Shown: positions 20,208-30,839, counted from the stretch's first letter. The stretch: DNA of 64,000 bases from Cellvibrionales bacterium UBA7375 (GCA_949487135.1 CATAJQ010000012.1:1-64000); one strand, 5' to 3'. Numbers and translations: made by a program. Notes: generated from the letters alone by a model not told the origin.

Positions 20208-23200
20208 ATGAGTGACTCAAAGGCGGGGTTAAATATACCGGCCAAATTACCTTCCCAGCCTAAACAATACCGGCTGCTTGAATCGCAACTTATGCATGCG
20301 GTGGCTAGCCGTGATCTGTTTCGTTTAAAACAACAATTAAAAAAAATTCAGCAGAGTTTAAAGGCATCTGAGGAAGGTCTTTCTAGTTGGAATAGGTGGG
20401 TGACTGCTGCAACCAAGTCGAATAGCTGGGTTGAGACTCGAGCCGCTAGCTTCCCACAAATTTCTTACCCTGACCTACCTGTTTGTGGGCGTGCGGACGA
20501 GATTCGCGATCTAATTAGAGGTAATCAGGTGGTGGTGATTGCCGGTGAAACCGGTTCGGGGAAAACCACCCAGTTACCTAAGATATGTTTGGAAGCTGGT
20601 TGCGGTCGGCGCGGTATTATCGGTCATACTCAGCCGCGGCGAATTGCCGCTCGCTCGGTGGCTAGCAGGCTGGCTGAAGAGCTAAAGACGACTCTGGGGG
20701 ATAAGGTTGGCTATCAGGTCCGATTTGCCGATCAAACCAATCGCAATACGCTCATTAAGCTGATGACTGATGGTATTCTTTTGGCTGAAATTCAGCGCGA
20801 TCGTTTTTTAAGTCATTATGATACGATTATTATTGATGAGGCCCATGAGCGCAGTTTGAATATTGATTTCCTATTGGGTTATCTAAAACAAATTCTGCCA
20901 AAACGCCCCGACCTTAAAATTATTATTACCTCCGCAACCATTGATGTAGAAAAATTCTCTAAGCATTTTTCCAATGCGCCTATTATTGAAGTATCTGGAA
21001 GAACCTATCCGGTAGATATTGTATATGACAATGTCGATCAAACTGCGTTGGAGTTGGATCAACAAATTATTGATCGTTTAAAGGATATTGAGGCACTTGG
21101 TAGTCAGGGAGATGTCTTGGTTTTCTTGAGTGGTGAGCGTGAGATTCGTGAACTCAGTCTAGCAATTCGCAGGGCGCAAATCCCTCATCTTGAAGTGGTT
21201 CCCCTATATGCGCGTTTAAGTCTGGCAGAGCAGAGAAAGATCTTTTCTCCGCATAAGGGTCGGCGTGTGGTTCTGAGTACCAATGTGGCGGAAACATCGC
21301 TGACGGTTCCGGGTATTGGCTATGTAATCGATGCGGGCCGCGCCAGACTTTCGCGCTACAGTTACCGCACCAAGGTTCAGCGCTTACCTATAGAGGCTAT
21401 CTCTCAAGCTAGTGCCAATCAGCGCGCCGGTCGCTGTGGACGAGTGCAGAAAGGTGTTTGCTATAGGCTGTATACCGAGGAAGATTTCACCAATCGCTCG
21501 GAATATACCGATCCTGAAATTATTCGCACCAATTTGGCCGCGGTTATTTTACAAATGATGCATGCGCGCCTCGGTGATATTCGTGATTTTCCGTTTATTG
21601 ATAAGCCAGACTCACGGATGATCAACGATGGCTACAAGCTATTAGAAGAATTGCAGGCAGTCGATAAGAAAGGGGCACTGACGCGATTGGGCAAAATGCT
21701 AGTCGCTATTCCCTTAGATCCAAAATTTGCTCGTATGCTGATCGAGGCCTCAAAGCTTGGTTCTCTTGCCGAATTGATGATTATTACCACTGGGCTAAGT
21801 ATTCAGGACCCCAGAGAACGCCCAGCGCATAAGAAGCAAGCGGCTGATTTGGCGCACAAGCCATGGCTTGACGAGAAGTCTGACTTTATGTCGCTACTGA
21901 ATATCTGGCTGCACTTTGAAGAAAAAAGACAAACCTTGTCGCGCAACCAGTTTTCAAAATACTGCCGCGCTAATTTTGTATCCCCATTGCGAATGAAGGA
22001 ATGGCGTGATTTGCATCATCAGGTCCACAGTGCCTGTCGCGGTCTAGGCTTTTTGGATAACAATCAAGCGGCTGATTATCAGTCAATTCACTGTGCGTTG
22101 CTTTCAGGACTGCTTGGGCAAGTCGCCAATCGTCAAGATAAATGGGAATTTCTGGGTACACGCAATCGCAAGTTGTTTATTTTTCCAGGCTCTGGAACCA
22201 TTAATAAACCACCAAAGTGGATCGTTGCCGGCTCATTGATGGAAACAGCTAAACAATATGCGTTAAATGTTGCCAGCATTGAACCCACTTGGTTGCCGGT
22301 ATTAGCAGCGCATTTGGTGAAAAAAACCTATAGCGAGCCCTTTTATCACGCTAAAAACGGTTTAGTCATGGCAAAAGAGCGCCAGACCTTATTTGGCTTA
22401 ACCATTGTCGAGGCAAAACTCACGCCCTATGGAAAAATTGCTCCGACAGAAGCTCGAACCATCTTTATTCAGCAGGCTCTGGTTGAGCATGGCTACCGAG
22501 GTAAGGGGCGATTTTTAGTCCATAACCAAAACCTATTAGAAGAATTGCAGTCACTGGAGGATAGGTTTAGGCGCCGCGATTTAGTTGCCGAGCAAAAAGT
22601 GGTCTTTGGCTTTTATGACGAGCGATTGCCTAAGGATATCTATAATCAGGTGGCTTTTGATCGCTGGCGCAAACAGGCTGAATCTAACGATAGGAATATT
22701 CTAAAGCTCAATCGAGAGTTGCTATTGCTGCGGGGTTTATCTGTGGATGAGCAGGCACAGTTCCCAGAGCAGGTAAGCTGTGGCGGTATAGATTTTCATT
22801 TGAGTTATCGCTTTGAGCCTGGGCATCAAGAAGATGGAGTTAGCGTCACCATTCCACTGCCAATTTTGCACCAGGTACCGCGCTTTTTCTTTGAATGGGT
22901 GGTGCCGGGTATGCTGCGCGACAAATGTATTGCGCTTATTAAAAGCCTGCCAAAACAGATTCGCCGTCATTTTGTACCGGTGCCAGATTATGTGGATAAA
23001 ATTTTATTATCCACCAAGGCTGAGGATAGACCTCTAACCGAGGTTCTAGCTGAACAGTTACATCGGCTTTCGGGGTTTACTGTAGCTGATACAGATTGGC
23101 GCTATGAAGGATTAAACCCATGGTATTTGATGAATTTTGTTCTACAAGATGAAAATGGTGAGCGGGTTGCCATGGGGCGCAATTTGCAACAGTTACAGCA

Positions 23201-24131
23201 AGACTTTAAACAGCAAATTAATAACAACCTACAGCAGTCTGAGGACGATGATATTAGTCGACAACAGGTTGTTGAGTGGGATTTTGAACATTTGCCGCAG
23301 CAGGTGAGTATTCAGCGTGGAAATATTACCATTAAAGCTTGGCCCTGCTTAAAAGACTGTGGTGACTGGGTAGATATTGAGCTGCAAGACAATCCCTTAG
23401 TAGCGGAAAATCTTAGTATTGAAGGGCAGTTGAGGCTAGCCTTGATTAAAGGTCGTCAACAGGTCAATTATTTATCAAAAAATCTTCTCAAGGGTTGTGA
23501 TTTGGCATTAAAAGCGGCCGCTATTGGTGACCGACAATCCACTGTAATGGCAATTATAAGTGCTAGTTTTCAGCAATCTATGTTTGCCGATGAAAAAGCT
23601 GTTCGCGATAAACAGGATTTTGAGCTTCGATACTCTGAAGGTGTGGGTGAGGTCATTGGCATAGCTCAAGAGTATGCCGATATTATTCAGTCTGTTTTAC
23701 CGCTATTACATCATTGCCGCAAACAGATACGAGCAATAAATTTGGCGGCGGTTTATGCCAAGTCAGATATTGAGGAACAGATTGAGCGACTTTTTTCGGT
23801 CAAAACTCTGAGCACCATAAAGTGCGACCATCTTGTGCAGTATCCTAGATATATTCGTGCCCTAGAGATAAGGCTTGAAAAATTACCCATGCAGATCTCA
23901 AAAGATCGACAGTGGCTGGATGAAATACAGCAGTTTTCTCAGCGAACCAATGATCAAGAACCCGCATCTCTTTCCAGAGAGCTTGCCGTGGAGCTGCAAG
24001 CCTATGAGTGGGCCATTGAGGAATATAGAGTATCGCTGTTTGCCCAGCAGTTAGGCACTAAGATGCCAATATCAAGTAAGCGTTTGGAAAAAATGTGGCA
24101 ACAACTATATGAGCGATTGCGACGATTTTAG
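20208..24131 (+). CDS. hrpA: HrpA, DEAH-box ATP-dependent RNA helicase
   Basis: A 1307-residue RNA helicase, the usual HrpA size. It has Walker A GETGSGKT (113-120), the DEAH motif (IIIDEAHERSLN), motif III SAT, and motif VI QRAGRCGR. The helicase-associated domain follows, then the long C-terminal DUF3418 region unique to HrpA. In E. coli HrpA helps rescue stalled ribosomes. I use ATG 20208 rather than the TTG one codon before it. Near-zero spacing from dnaQ suggests co-transcription. Confidence 0.96.
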   Translation: MSDSKAGLNIPAKLPSQPKQYRLLESQLMHAVASRDLFRLKQQLKKIQQSLKASEEGLSSWNRWVTAATKSNSWVETRAASFPQISYPDLPVCGRADEIRDLIRGNQVVVIAGETGSGKTTQLPKICLEAGCGRRGIIGHTQPRRIAARSVASRLAEELKTTLGDKVGYQVRFADQTNRNTLIKLMTDGILLAEIQRDRFLSHYDTIIIDEAHERSLNIDFLLGYLKQILPKRPDLKIIITSATIDVEKFSKHFSNAPIIEVSGRTYPVDIVYDNVDQTALELDQQIIDRLKDIEALGSQGDVLVFLSGEREIRELSLAIRRAQIPHLEVVPLYARLSLAEQRKIFSPHKGRRVVLSTNVAETSLTVPGIGYVIDAGRARLSRYSYRTKVQRLPIEAISQASANQRAGRCGRVQKGVCYRLYTEEDFTNRSEYTDPEIIRTNLAAVILQMMHARLGDIRDFPFIDKPDSRMINDGYKLLEELQAVDKKGALTRLGKMLVAIPLDPKFARMLIEASKLGSLAELMIITTGLSIQDPRERPAHKKQAADLAHKPWLDEKSDFMSLLNIWLHFEEKRQTLSRNQFSKYCRANFVSPLRMKEWRDLHHQVHSACRGLGFLDNNQAADYQSIHCALLSGLLGQVANRQDKWEFLGTRNRKLFIFPGSGTINKPPKWIVAGSLMETAKQYALNVASIEPTWLPVLAAHLVKKTYSEPFYHAKNGLVMAKERQTLFGLTIVEAKLTPYGKIAPTEARTIFIQQALVEHGYRGKGRFLVHNQNLLEELQSLEDRFRRRDLVAEQKVVFGFYDERLPKDIYNQVAFDRWRKQAESNDRNILKLNRELLLLRGLSVDEQAQFPEQVSCGGIDFHLSYRFEPGHQEDGVSVTIPLPILHQVPRFFFEWVVPGMLRDKCIALIKSLPKQIRRHFVPVPDYVDKILLSTKAEDRPLTEVLAEQLHRLSGFTVADTDWRYEGLNPWYLMNFVLQDENGERVAMGRNLQQLQQDFKQQINNNLQQSEDDDISRQQVVEWDFEHLPQQVSIQRGNITIKAWPCLKDCGDWVDIELQDNPLVAENLSIEGQLRLALIKGRQQVNYLSKNLLKGCDLALKAAAIGDRQSTVMAIISASFQQSMFADEKAVRDKQDFELRYSEGVGEVIGIAQEYADIIQSVLPLLHHCRKQIRAINLAAVYAKSDIEEQIERLFSVKTLSTIKCDHLVQYPRYIRALEIRLEKLPMQISKDRQWLDEIQQFSQRTNDQEPASLSRELAVELQAYEWAIEEYRVSLFAQQLGTKMPISSKRLEKMWQQLYERLRRF

Positions 24132-24230
24132 CTAAATAATGGCCTATTTTTTGTTATCTACCCGTGTTTTGCGGTTGAATCTGTAAGCCATGAACCATTA
24201 AAATATGATAAACCAGTTAAGGGTAAACGA

Positions 24231-24956
24231 ATGAATAGGTCCTCGCTAATAAACGGTATTATTTCGATAATCCTTTTGTGGTGTTGCTCTATCTGGTCAA
24301 TTTCTGTGGTTGCTGATCAGGCGGCTGACGTCGATCCCTATCAAGCGGTTAACCAAAAGATATTTAGTTTCAATAAATTTTTAGATGATCATCTCGCTCG
24401 GCCTGTTGCTAAGTTTTATGTTGCGGTAACGCCTGATCCTGTTGAGCGGGGTATTGCTAATGTATTTGATAACCTCGAAGAGGTTACCAATGTTGTTAAT
24501 GATCTGTTGCAAGGCAAGTTTGTCCAAGCGGCAAATGATAGCGGACGCTTTGCAATCAACAGTACGCTAGGAATCGCTGGCTTATTTGATGTTGCTTCGC
24601 TCTTGAGCTTAAAGAAAAGTGATGGTGAAGACTTTGGTCAAACATTGGGTTATTGGGGTTTGCCTGAGGGACCTTACATAATGCTTCCTTTTATGGGTCC
24701 CTCTACCCTGCGCGATGCGCCATCGTACTTTGTCGACCAGTTGACCGACCCATTAGATTATTTGGATAACAGTACTGATCGAGCGGCAACCACTGTTTTA
24801 GGTGTGGTAAATACTAGAGCCTCATTGCTTGAATATGACAATTTGCTAACGGGCGATAGTTATACCTTGGTAAGAGATGTCTATTTGCAAAGAAGGGCTT
24901 ATCAGGTAAATGATGGTGCCGTAGAAGATGAGTTTGATGATCTTGATGATTACTAG
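24231..24956 (+). CDS. mlaA: MlaA/VacJ-family outer-membrane lipid-asymmetry protein
   Basis: A 241-residue protein that removes misplaced phospholipids from the outer leaflet and passes them to the Mla pathway. The family core is clear: DPYQAVNQKIFSFNKFLD, then GRFAINSTLGIAGLFDVAS, then DFGQTLGYWGLPEGPYIMLPFMGPST. The N-terminal signal is hydrophobic, but the cysteines sit in LLWCCS, a poor lipobox, so cleavage after VVA by signal peptidase I is equally possible. The C-terminus is very acidic. Other mla genes are not in this window. AAGGG precedes the ATG. Confidence 0.93.
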   Translation: MNRSSLINGIISIILLWCCSIWSISVVADQAADVDPYQAVNQKIFSFNKFLDDHLARPVAKFYVAVTPDPVERGIANVFDNLEEVTNVVNDLLQGKFVQAANDSGRFAINSTLGIAGLFDVASLLSLKKSDGEDFGQTLGYWGLPEGPYIMLPFMGPSTLRDAPSYFVDQLTDPLDYLDNSTDRAATTVLGVVNTRASLLEYDNLLTGDSYTLVRDVYLQRRAYQVNDGAVEDEFDDLDDY

Positions 24957-25032
24957 TTTTGATCAACGGAGTAGAGTCACTGTTGTATAATTATAACAAT
25001 GCTACTGATTGCACTAACAAAGTGAACGCTCA

Positions 25033-26214
25033 ATGAGTGAGTTAACAGGCCCAGTGATTGTTGTTAACGACAATACCGAGGCAGCACAAAGTTTGTTGGC
25101 AAGTTTCCAGTCTAATGGTTGGGACTGTCTGAGCGCCGAAAATCTTGATCAACTTAAGAACATCTGTACTGATCCTCTAAATCAGCCGATTATTTTTACC
25201 GCCGAATATCTGCGAAATCGCAAACTTGATAACGATGCTATAGCTAAGTTGTGTAGCTACTATTTGGTTGTGATCGCGATGGATAATCAGGCGTCGGGCA
25301 ATGAGGCTCAATTTTTTAGGTTGGGCGTATCAGATATATTAGAATCTGACCTAGCACAGCGTGATATCCCCCAGCTTTTAAAACGATTATCGAAGCTTGC
25401 CTCTAATCGCGGTCATCAGCAAAGTTATGGTGAGCGGTTACAAAAGATAAATAGCAAATTACAGCAAAGCATTAAGCTTTTAGAGCATGATCAAAAAGCT
25501 GGCTTAGAAATACAGAAAAATTTGATGCCTGAAAAACCCATACGATGTGGCGATATTGAAATTGGCCATTCAATGGCGCCCTCGCTCTACCTGAGTGGTG
25601 ACTGTGTTGGTTACCAATTTGTATTGGGCCGTTACCTATTATTTTATTTTGTCGATGTCTCTGGTCATGGTGCCTCATCGGCATTTGTGACGGTATTGCT
25701 GCATTTTATAACAGGACGGATTATTCGCCGTCATGCCCGTGAAGAAGAATACGATGCATTAGCTCAGGCACCCGAGGGGCTGGTAGAGTCGATTAATCAG
25801 CAGTTGATAAATACCGAGTTGGATAAGCATTTGACCATCGTGGCCGGGTCATTGGACACAGAAACTAGAAAGCTGCGCTACGTGGTTGGTGCGCACCAAC
25901 CTTCTCCGATTTTGATTGTCGATGGCAATGCCCAATATCTGCCGGGTAAAGGTAAGCCCGCGGGTATTTTTAAGGATGCAACCTGGGAGGTTGAAGAAAT
26001 ACAGTTACCAGAAAAGTTTGCATTGGTGCTTTTATCGGATGGTGTTTTTGAGTTATTACCCGGAAAAGAAATTACCGATAAAGAGACTCGGTTGTTGCGC
26101 TATTTAAGCAATCGATCGGTAAGTGTAAAGTCGCTTAAAAAAGGTCTGTTTATCGAGGGTATTAAAGATCTTCAAGATGATGTGTCTGTTCTATTGTTGA
26201 CTGGGGGCTCTTAG
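25033..26214 (+). CDS. Pseudoreceiver-SpoIIE (PP2C-type) phosphatase
   Basis: A 393-residue cytoplasmic regulator. Residues 7-122 have the size and strand pattern of a response-regulator receiver. However, the phosphoacceptor position reads IIFTAEYL (Thr56/Ala57) with no Asp, and the conserved Lys-Pro is replaced by Glu104-Ser105. A coiled linker (about 128-165) leads to a SpoIIE-type phosphatase domain whose metal ligands are present: Asp190 (LSGDCVGYQ), Asp208 (FVDVSGHGASS), LLSDGVFE and LQDDVSVLLL. The architecture is like Pseudomonas HsbR without its extra kinase domain. The next gene, one base away, encodes a STAS protein, the expected substrate. Confidence 0.88.
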   Translation: MSELTGPVIVVNDNTEAAQSLLASFQSNGWDCLSAENLDQLKNICTDPLNQPIIFTAEYLRNRKLDNDAIAKLCSYYLVVIAMDNQASGNEAQFFRLGVSDILESDLAQRDIPQLLKRLSKLASNRGHQQSYGERLQKINSKLQQSIKLLEHDQKAGLEIQKNLMPEKPIRCGDIEIGHSMAPSLYLSGDCVGYQFVLGRYLLFYFVDVSGHGASSAFVTVLLHFITGRIIRRHAREEEYDALAQAPEGLVESINQQLINTELDKHLTIVAGSLDTETRKLRYVVGAHQPSPILIVDGNAQYLPGKGKPAGIFKDATWEVEEIQLPEKFALVLLSDGVFELLPGKEITDKETRLLRYLSNRSVSVKSLKKGLFIEGIKDLQDDVSVLLLTGGS

Positions 26215-26215
26215 T

Positions 26216-26704
26216 TTGAGTCAGGGTAAAATACTAATTTCAGATAAATCTGATAATTACCTTCTTAAGTTAGTGGGTGATGTGCGCCTTACGCTTAGTG
26301 GTACCCTTAACCGCTATATGGAAATTCTTTTTGGTAAAAACCAAGTCAAAAGTGTTGTTGTGGATATGCTTGATGCCGAGGGGGTGGATAGTACAACTCT
26401 GGGACTTATTGCTAAGTTGGGCTTACATTGTCGCGAATCCTACCAGATGAATGTGAAACTCTTTTGCCAAAACCCGTCAATTATTCGCACCCTTGAATGT
26501 ATGGGTTTTGATGAAATCATTGATATATTTCAGCAGTCTCCAGAGGAGTTTGATACAGAGTTGCGAAGCTTAGAGGAAGTGCCTGCGGCGGTCGATGAGG
26601 TTCGTAGACAGGTTCTTGAGGCGCATAAGTTACTGCTAAAACTTAATCCTAAAAATAGCGCCGAATTTACTGATTTAATTAATACCCTAGAGGCAGATCA
26701 GTAA
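26216..26704 (+). CDS. STAS-domain anti-sigma-factor antagonist
   Basis: A 162-residue protein with an N-terminal STAS domain (about 5-100) and a C-terminal helical extension. Ser59 in DAEGVDSTTLGL is at the phosphorylation site of SpoIIAA/HsbA proteins. The start is TTG 26216, one base after the stop of the phosphatase gene, with GGGGG about 8 bases upstream; no ATG would keep the first strand. The pair should act as a partner switch: the phosphatase removes phosphate from Ser59 and the STAS protein then captures an anti-sigma kinase. That kinase is not in this window. The C-terminal extension is not explained. Confidence 0.85.
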   Translation: MSQGKILISDKSDNYLLKLVGDVRLTLSGTLNRYMEILFGKNQVKSVVVDMLDAEGVDSTTLGLIAKLGLHCRESYQMNVKLFCQNPSIIRTLECMGFDEIIDIFQQSPEEFDTELRSLEEVPAAVDEVRRQVLEAHKLLLKLNPKNSAEFTDLINTLEADQ

Positions 26705-26713
26705 TATATTTTT

Positions 26714-27577
26714 TTAATTCTGTTCTAACATTTCAATAAAAGCTAAGGCAGCATTCGATAGACTGCGATTTTTGTGATGGATATAGCCTAGTTCACGCGC
26801 GACATGGGTATGTTCTGTTGTCATCACATGTAGGTTTTTAATTAATGTTTCTGGCAGCATACTCCAACCCAGCCCGATTTCTACCATGGTACTAATGGTC
26901 TCTAAATAGTTGGTCGACATAGGCGTTTTTAATGGCACGCCTTGTGTTTCGAAAAGCTTTTGAATAATGCGCCCAGTGTAGGTATTAATTCCTGGGAGAA
27001 TAACTGGATACTGTGCTAAATCCTGTAAGCTGGGATGATCAATTTTTGCCAGAGCGTGATCAGCTGCGCAAATAAACCTCAATGGATCAGTCCATATTTT
27101 TTGGCATAAAATATTTGGATGTTGTTCCAAGGCTAGCGTAATAACTGCGACCTCTGATTTTCCTTGCAGTACCTGTTCGTAAGCTTTTTCAGAGTCCATA
27201 AACTCAATATTTAAACTAACCCCTGGGTATTGTCGAGCAAATGCCTTCAGCGTTGGCGGTAAGCGATGGAGGCCCAGATGATGGCTAATAGCTAAATGAA
27301 GTGTGCCATTGGCATCGCCAGACAGGTCATTAATAGCCTGAACCGCCGCTGCATATTCTTGAAGTATATGTTGAGCTCGCGGTAACAGTGCATTACCTGC
27401 CTCGGTAAGCGTGACTTGCCGCGCTATACGATCAAATAATTTTTTACCTGTTTGGTGCTCGAGACTGGCAATTCGCTTACTAACCGCTGACTGAGTTAAA
27501 TGTAACTGTTCAGCGGCCAGTGAGAACGAAGCACAGTCGGCAACAGTTACAAATGCTTTTAGGCTCTGATTATCCAT
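26714..27577 (-). CDS. LysR-family transcriptional regulator
   Basis: A 287-residue LysR-type regulator. The winged helix covers residues about 5-60 (SFSLAAEQLHLTQSAVSKRIASLE), followed by a linker helix and a two-lobed effector domain. It diverges from leuC, a layout seen in Pseudomonas, where a LysR gene precedes leuCDB. I chose ATG 27577; a TTG three codons upstream is possible. A perfect GATTC-N7-GAATC element lies 16 bp upstream of its start. Its effector may be a leucine-pathway intermediate, by position only. It converges on the STAS gene, with 9 bp between the stops. Confidence 0.92.
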   Translation of the reverse strand: MDNQSLKAFVTVADCASFSLAAEQLHLTQSAVSKRIASLEHQTGKKLFDRIARQVTLTEAGNALLPRAQHILQEYAAAVQAINDLSGDANGTLHLAISHHLGLHRLPPTLKAFARQYPGVSLNIEFMDSEKAYEQVLQGKSEVAVITLALEQHPNILCQKIWTDPLRFICAADHALAKIDHPSLQDLAQYPVILPGINTYTGRIIQKLFETQGVPLKTPMSTNYLETISTMVEIGLGWSMLPETLIKNLHVMTTEHTHVARELGYIHHKNRSLSNAALAFIEMLEQN

Positions 27578-27592
27578 GAGTGACAACTTATA

Positions 27593-27609
27593 GATTCTTA
27601 TTAGGAATC
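27593..27609. promoter_or_regulatory. Candidate LysR-type binding site
   Basis: GATTC-TTATTAG-GAATC is an exact inverted repeat and includes the T-N11-A core of LysR sites. It lies in the 111-bp gap between the LysR gene and leuC, close to the regulator's own start. A second, weaker ATGAA-N5-TTCAT repeat lies at about 27625-27639. Confidence 0.55.
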
Positions 27610-27688
27610 ATAAATATGAAAAATATGAATTTATTTCATCATAAAGTATCAGTAAACTATGCGCAATATTGAAATTTAGGAGAACAGC

Positions 27689-29122
27689 ATGTCGCAAAGA
27701 ACAGTCTACGACAAACTGTGGGACAGCCATTTAGTGAAACAAAATGAAGATGGGTCGGCGCTTTTGTATATTGATCGCCATATTCTTCATGAGGTCACAT
27801 CACCCCAGGCATTTGAGGGGCTTCGTTTAGCAGGTCGAAAACCCTGGCGTCTAGATACTAACTTAGCCACGCCTGATCACAATATATCAACTGATCCTAA
27901 CGAGCGGGCTGCAGGTGTTGCCGGTATTCCAGATGATACGTCGCGTATTCAGGTGCAGACATTGGATGATAATTGCGATCATTTTGGTATTAAAGAATTC
28001 AAAATGAATGAAATGGGTCAGGGTATTGTGCATGTTATGGGTCCTGAACTAGGGGCCACCATGCCAGGGTTAACCGTGGTCTGCGGTGATTCTCACACTG
28101 CAACCCATGGCGCACTTGCCTGCTTAGCGCATGGCATTGGTACCTCTGAGGTCGAGCATGTATTAGCTTCCCAATGTCTTGTGACTAAAAAGATGAAGAA
28201 TATGCGCGTCACAGTTGAAGGTGTTTTAGGTGTCGGCGTAACACCCAAAGATGTGGTGCTAGCGATTATTGCTGAAATAGGCACAGCCGGTGGCAATGGT
28301 CATGCGATTGAGTTTGCTGGCTCTGTGTTTAGAGATATGTCGATTGAAGGTCGAATGACAGTGTGCAATATGGCCATTGAGGCCGGAGCGCGTGTCGGTC
28401 TGGTTGCAGTTGATGAAAAAACTGTCGACTACTGTCGTGGCCGCAAGTTTATGCCCAAGGGTGAGATGTTTGATAAGGCAGCTGAATATTGGCGCACATT
28501 AATCAGTGATGCTGATGCAGTATTTGATACTGAGGTGCAGATGAATGGGAGCGAGATTGCGCCGCAGGTATCTTGGGGCACTTCACCCGAAATGGTGGTT
28601 CCAGTAACCGGTAATATACCTAGAGTAGAGGATCAAACCGATGCGGTTAAACAAAAAGGTGTAGAGCGCGCATTGGAATATATGGGTCTTGAAGGCGGTG
28701 CGCCCATAAGTTCGGTAGCTGTAGATAGGGTATTTATAGGATCCTGTACCAATTCGCGTATCGAAGATATGCGCGCTGCAGCGTCGGTGGTTAAAGGCCA
28801 TACTGTATCTAAGTCAATAAAACAGGCATTGGTGGTGCCGGGCTCGCAAATGGTTAAAGAGCAAGCAGAGGCAGAGGGTTTAGATAAGGTATTTATTCAG
28901 GCTGGTTTAGACTGGCGTGAACCCGGCTGTTCGATGTGTCTTGCGATGAATGCAGACAAATTGGGTGCGGGTGAGCACTGTGCATCTACCTCAAACCGCA
29001 ATTTTGAAGGTCGTCAGGGCAATGGTGGTCGCACCCATTTGATGAGTCCTGAGATGGCTGCTGCTGCCGCAATTACTGGGCATATTGTAGATGTAAGAGA
29101 ATTTACCGGAGATCAGTCATGA
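27689..29122 (+). CDS. leuC: 3-isopropylmalate dehydratase large subunit
   Basis: A 477-residue aconitase-family subunit that, with LeuD, isomerises 2- to 3-isopropylmalate in leucine synthesis. The [4Fe-4S] ligands are in FIGSCTNSR and GCSMCLAMN. The [11 protein letters not shown] and [11 protein letters not shown] motifs are intact. The start has TTTAGGAGA 8 bases upstream. The last 4 bases overlap leuD (ATGA), so the subunits are translationally coupled. No leader peptide with leucine codons or attenuator was found upstream, so regulation is more likely through the divergent LysR protein. Confidence 0.98.
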   Translation: MSQRTVYDKLWDSHLVKQNEDGSALLYIDRHILHEVTSPQAFEGLRLAGRKPWRLDTNLATPDHNISTDPNERAAGVAGIPDDTSRIQVQTLDDNCDHFGIKEFKMNEMGQGIVHVMGPELGATMPGLTVVCGDSHTATHGALACLAHGIGTSEVEHVLASQCLVTKKMKNMRVTVEGVLGVGVTPKDVVLAIIAEIGTAGGNGHAIEFAGSVFRDMSIEGRMTVCNMAIEAGARVGLVAVDEKTVDYCRGRKFMPKGEMFDKAAEYWRTLISDADAVFDTEVQMNGSEIAPQVSWGTSPEMVVPVTGNIPRVEDQTDAVKQKGVERALEYMGLEGGAPISSVAVDRVFIGSCTNSRIEDMRAAASVVKGHTVSKSIKQALVVPGSQMVKEQAEAEGLDKVFIQAGLDWREPGCSMCLAMNADKLGAGEHCASTSNRNFEGRQGNGGRTHLMSPEMAAAAAITGHIVDVREFTGDQS

Positions 29123-29766
29123 AGGCATTTACTCAGCATAAGGGTTTGGTTGGGCCAATGGACCGCGCCAATGTGGATACCGATATGATTATCCCCAAGC
29201 AATTTTTAAAATCGATTAAGCGCAGTGGTTTTGGACCTAACCTATTTGATGAATTGCGTTATATGGATGAGGGTCAGCCCGGACAAGATTGTAGTCAGCG
29301 TCCAGTTAACCCAGAATTCCCACTAAATTTACCGCGTTATCGAAATGCTTCTATTTTATTGGCCAGAAAAAACTTTGGCTGTGGCTCTAGTCGTGAACAT
29401 GCGCCTTGGGCTATGGAAGATTATGGTTTTCGCGCAGTTATAGCTCCCAGTTTTGCGGATATTTTTTACAATAACTGTTTCAAGAATGGTTTGCTGCCCG
29501 TGGTTTTAACGGAACAGCAATTGGATGTGTTATTTACTGAAATGTACGCTGATGAAGGCTATCAGTTGACCATTGATTTAGTACAGCAGAAAGTAGTGCG
29601 TCCCAACGGTGAAAGTTTTGGGTTTGAGATTGATCAGTTTCGTAAAGATTGCCTGATTAAAGGGCTAGATGAGATTGGGTTAACACTGCAGTCGACACAA
29701 GCAATAAAAGATTATGAAAAAACGCGTGCTGAACAACAGCCATGGGTATTTGGAGCAATAAAATAA
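29119..29766 (+). CDS. leuD: 3-isopropylmalate dehydratase small subunit
   Basis: A 215-residue swivel-domain partner of LeuC. The signature [14 protein letters not shown] is present, along with the N-terminal [20 protein letters not shown]. Length is the usual ~210-215. It overlaps leuC by 4 bases and leuB by one (TAATG). Confidence 0.98.
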   Translation: MKAFTQHKGLVGPMDRANVDTDMIIPKQFLKSIKRSGFGPNLFDELRYMDEGQPGQDCSQRPVNPEFPLNLPRYRNASILLARKNFGCGSSREHAPWAMEDYGFRAVIAPSFADIFYNNCFKNGLLPVVLTEQQLDVLFTEMYADEGYQLTIDLVQQKVVRPNGESFGFEIDQFRKDCLIKGLDEIGLTLQSTQAIKDYEKTRAEQQPWVFGAIK

Positions 29767-30839
29767 TGGCAAAAAAAGTATTGATATTACCCGGTGATAA
29801 CATTGGGCCAGAAATTGTCGCAGAAGCGGTCAAGGTACTTCAGCGAGTCGATCAGAAGTATAAGTTAGATATTGAGTTAGATTATGCTCATCTTGGTGGC
29901 GCTGGCTTAGATGCTGAGGGTTCTCCCTGCCCAGCGCAAACCCTCGCGAAAGCTCGTCAATCTGATGCCATATTGCTTGGCGCGGTTGGTGGCCCTCAAT
30001 GGGATGACGTCGAACGTCATTTGCGCCCAGAAAAAGGCCTGTTAACCATTCGTTCAGAGTTGGATTTGTTCGGTAATTTACGTCCCGCCATTATGTACCC
30101 TCAGTTAGCCCATGCTTCATCGTTAAAGCCTGAGTTTGTCTCAGGTTTGGATATTTTAATTGTGCGCGAGTTGGTAGGTGGTATTTATTTTGGTGAGCCC
30201 AGAGGTATACGCACTCTAGAAGATGGTCAGCGTGAGGGTTATAACACCTATAAGTACAATGAATCAGAAATTCGTCGTATTGGTAAGATGGCTTTTGAAG
30301 CGGCTATGGTAAGAAATAAACGACTTTGTTCGGTCGATAAGTCCAATGTTCTGGAGGCAACCGTACTTTGGCGTGAAGTGATTAGCGATATGGCGGCGGA
30401 TTACCCAGAAGTAGAGTTGAGACATATGTATGTCGACAATGCAGCCATGCAGTTGGTAATGAATCCTAAACAGTTTGATGTGGTGGTTACCGGCAATATG
30501 TTTGGTGATATCTTGTCCGATACAGCGGCAATGTTAACTGGATCAATTGGGATGTTGCCATCGGCATCGTTGGATAAGAACTCTGGCGGTATGTATGAGC
30601 CCTGTCATGGTTCGGCACCGGATATCGCCGGTCAAAGTATTGCTAACCCATTAGCGACTATTTTGTCCGTGGCGATGATGCTTCGATATTCCCTTAATGC
30701 ACCTGAAGCGGCTAATGCTATTGAGCAGGCGGTCAGTGTGGTTTTGGATAATGGTTTGCGAACGGCCGATATTCAAACTGAGGGTTGTAAGCTTGTGGGT
30801 ACAGTAGAAATGGGTGATGCAGTCGTTGCAGCACTTTAA
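29766..30839 (+). CDS. leuB: 3-isopropylmalate dehydrogenase
   Basis: A 357-residue NAD-dependent decarboxylating dehydrogenase, third step of leucine synthesis. It has [15 protein letters not shown] at the N-terminus, substrate arginines in [25 protein letters not shown] and the metal-binding [10 protein letters not shown] chose ATG 29766, preceded by GGAG at 8 bases, rather than the in-frame ATG at 29742, which lies within leuD; family members start with M-x-K-x-(I/V)-L-x-LPGD. Confidence 0.98.
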   Translation: MAKKVLILPGDNIGPEIVAEAVKVLQRVDQKYKLDIELDYAHLGGAGLDAEGSPCPAQTLAKARQSDAILLGAVGGPQWDDVERHLRPEKGLLTIRSELDLFGNLRPAIMYPQLAHASSLKPEFVSGLDILIVRELVGGIYFGEPRGIRTLEDGQREGYNTYKYNESEIRRIGKMAFEAAMVRNKRLCSVDKSNVLEATVLWREVISDMAADYPEVELRHMYVDNAAMQLVMNPKQFDVVVTGNMFGDILSDTAAMLTGSIGMLPSASLDKNSGGMYEPCHGSAPDIAGQSIANPLATILSVAMMLRYSLNAPEAANAIEQAVSVVLDNGLRTADIQTEGCKLVGTVEMGDAVVAAL

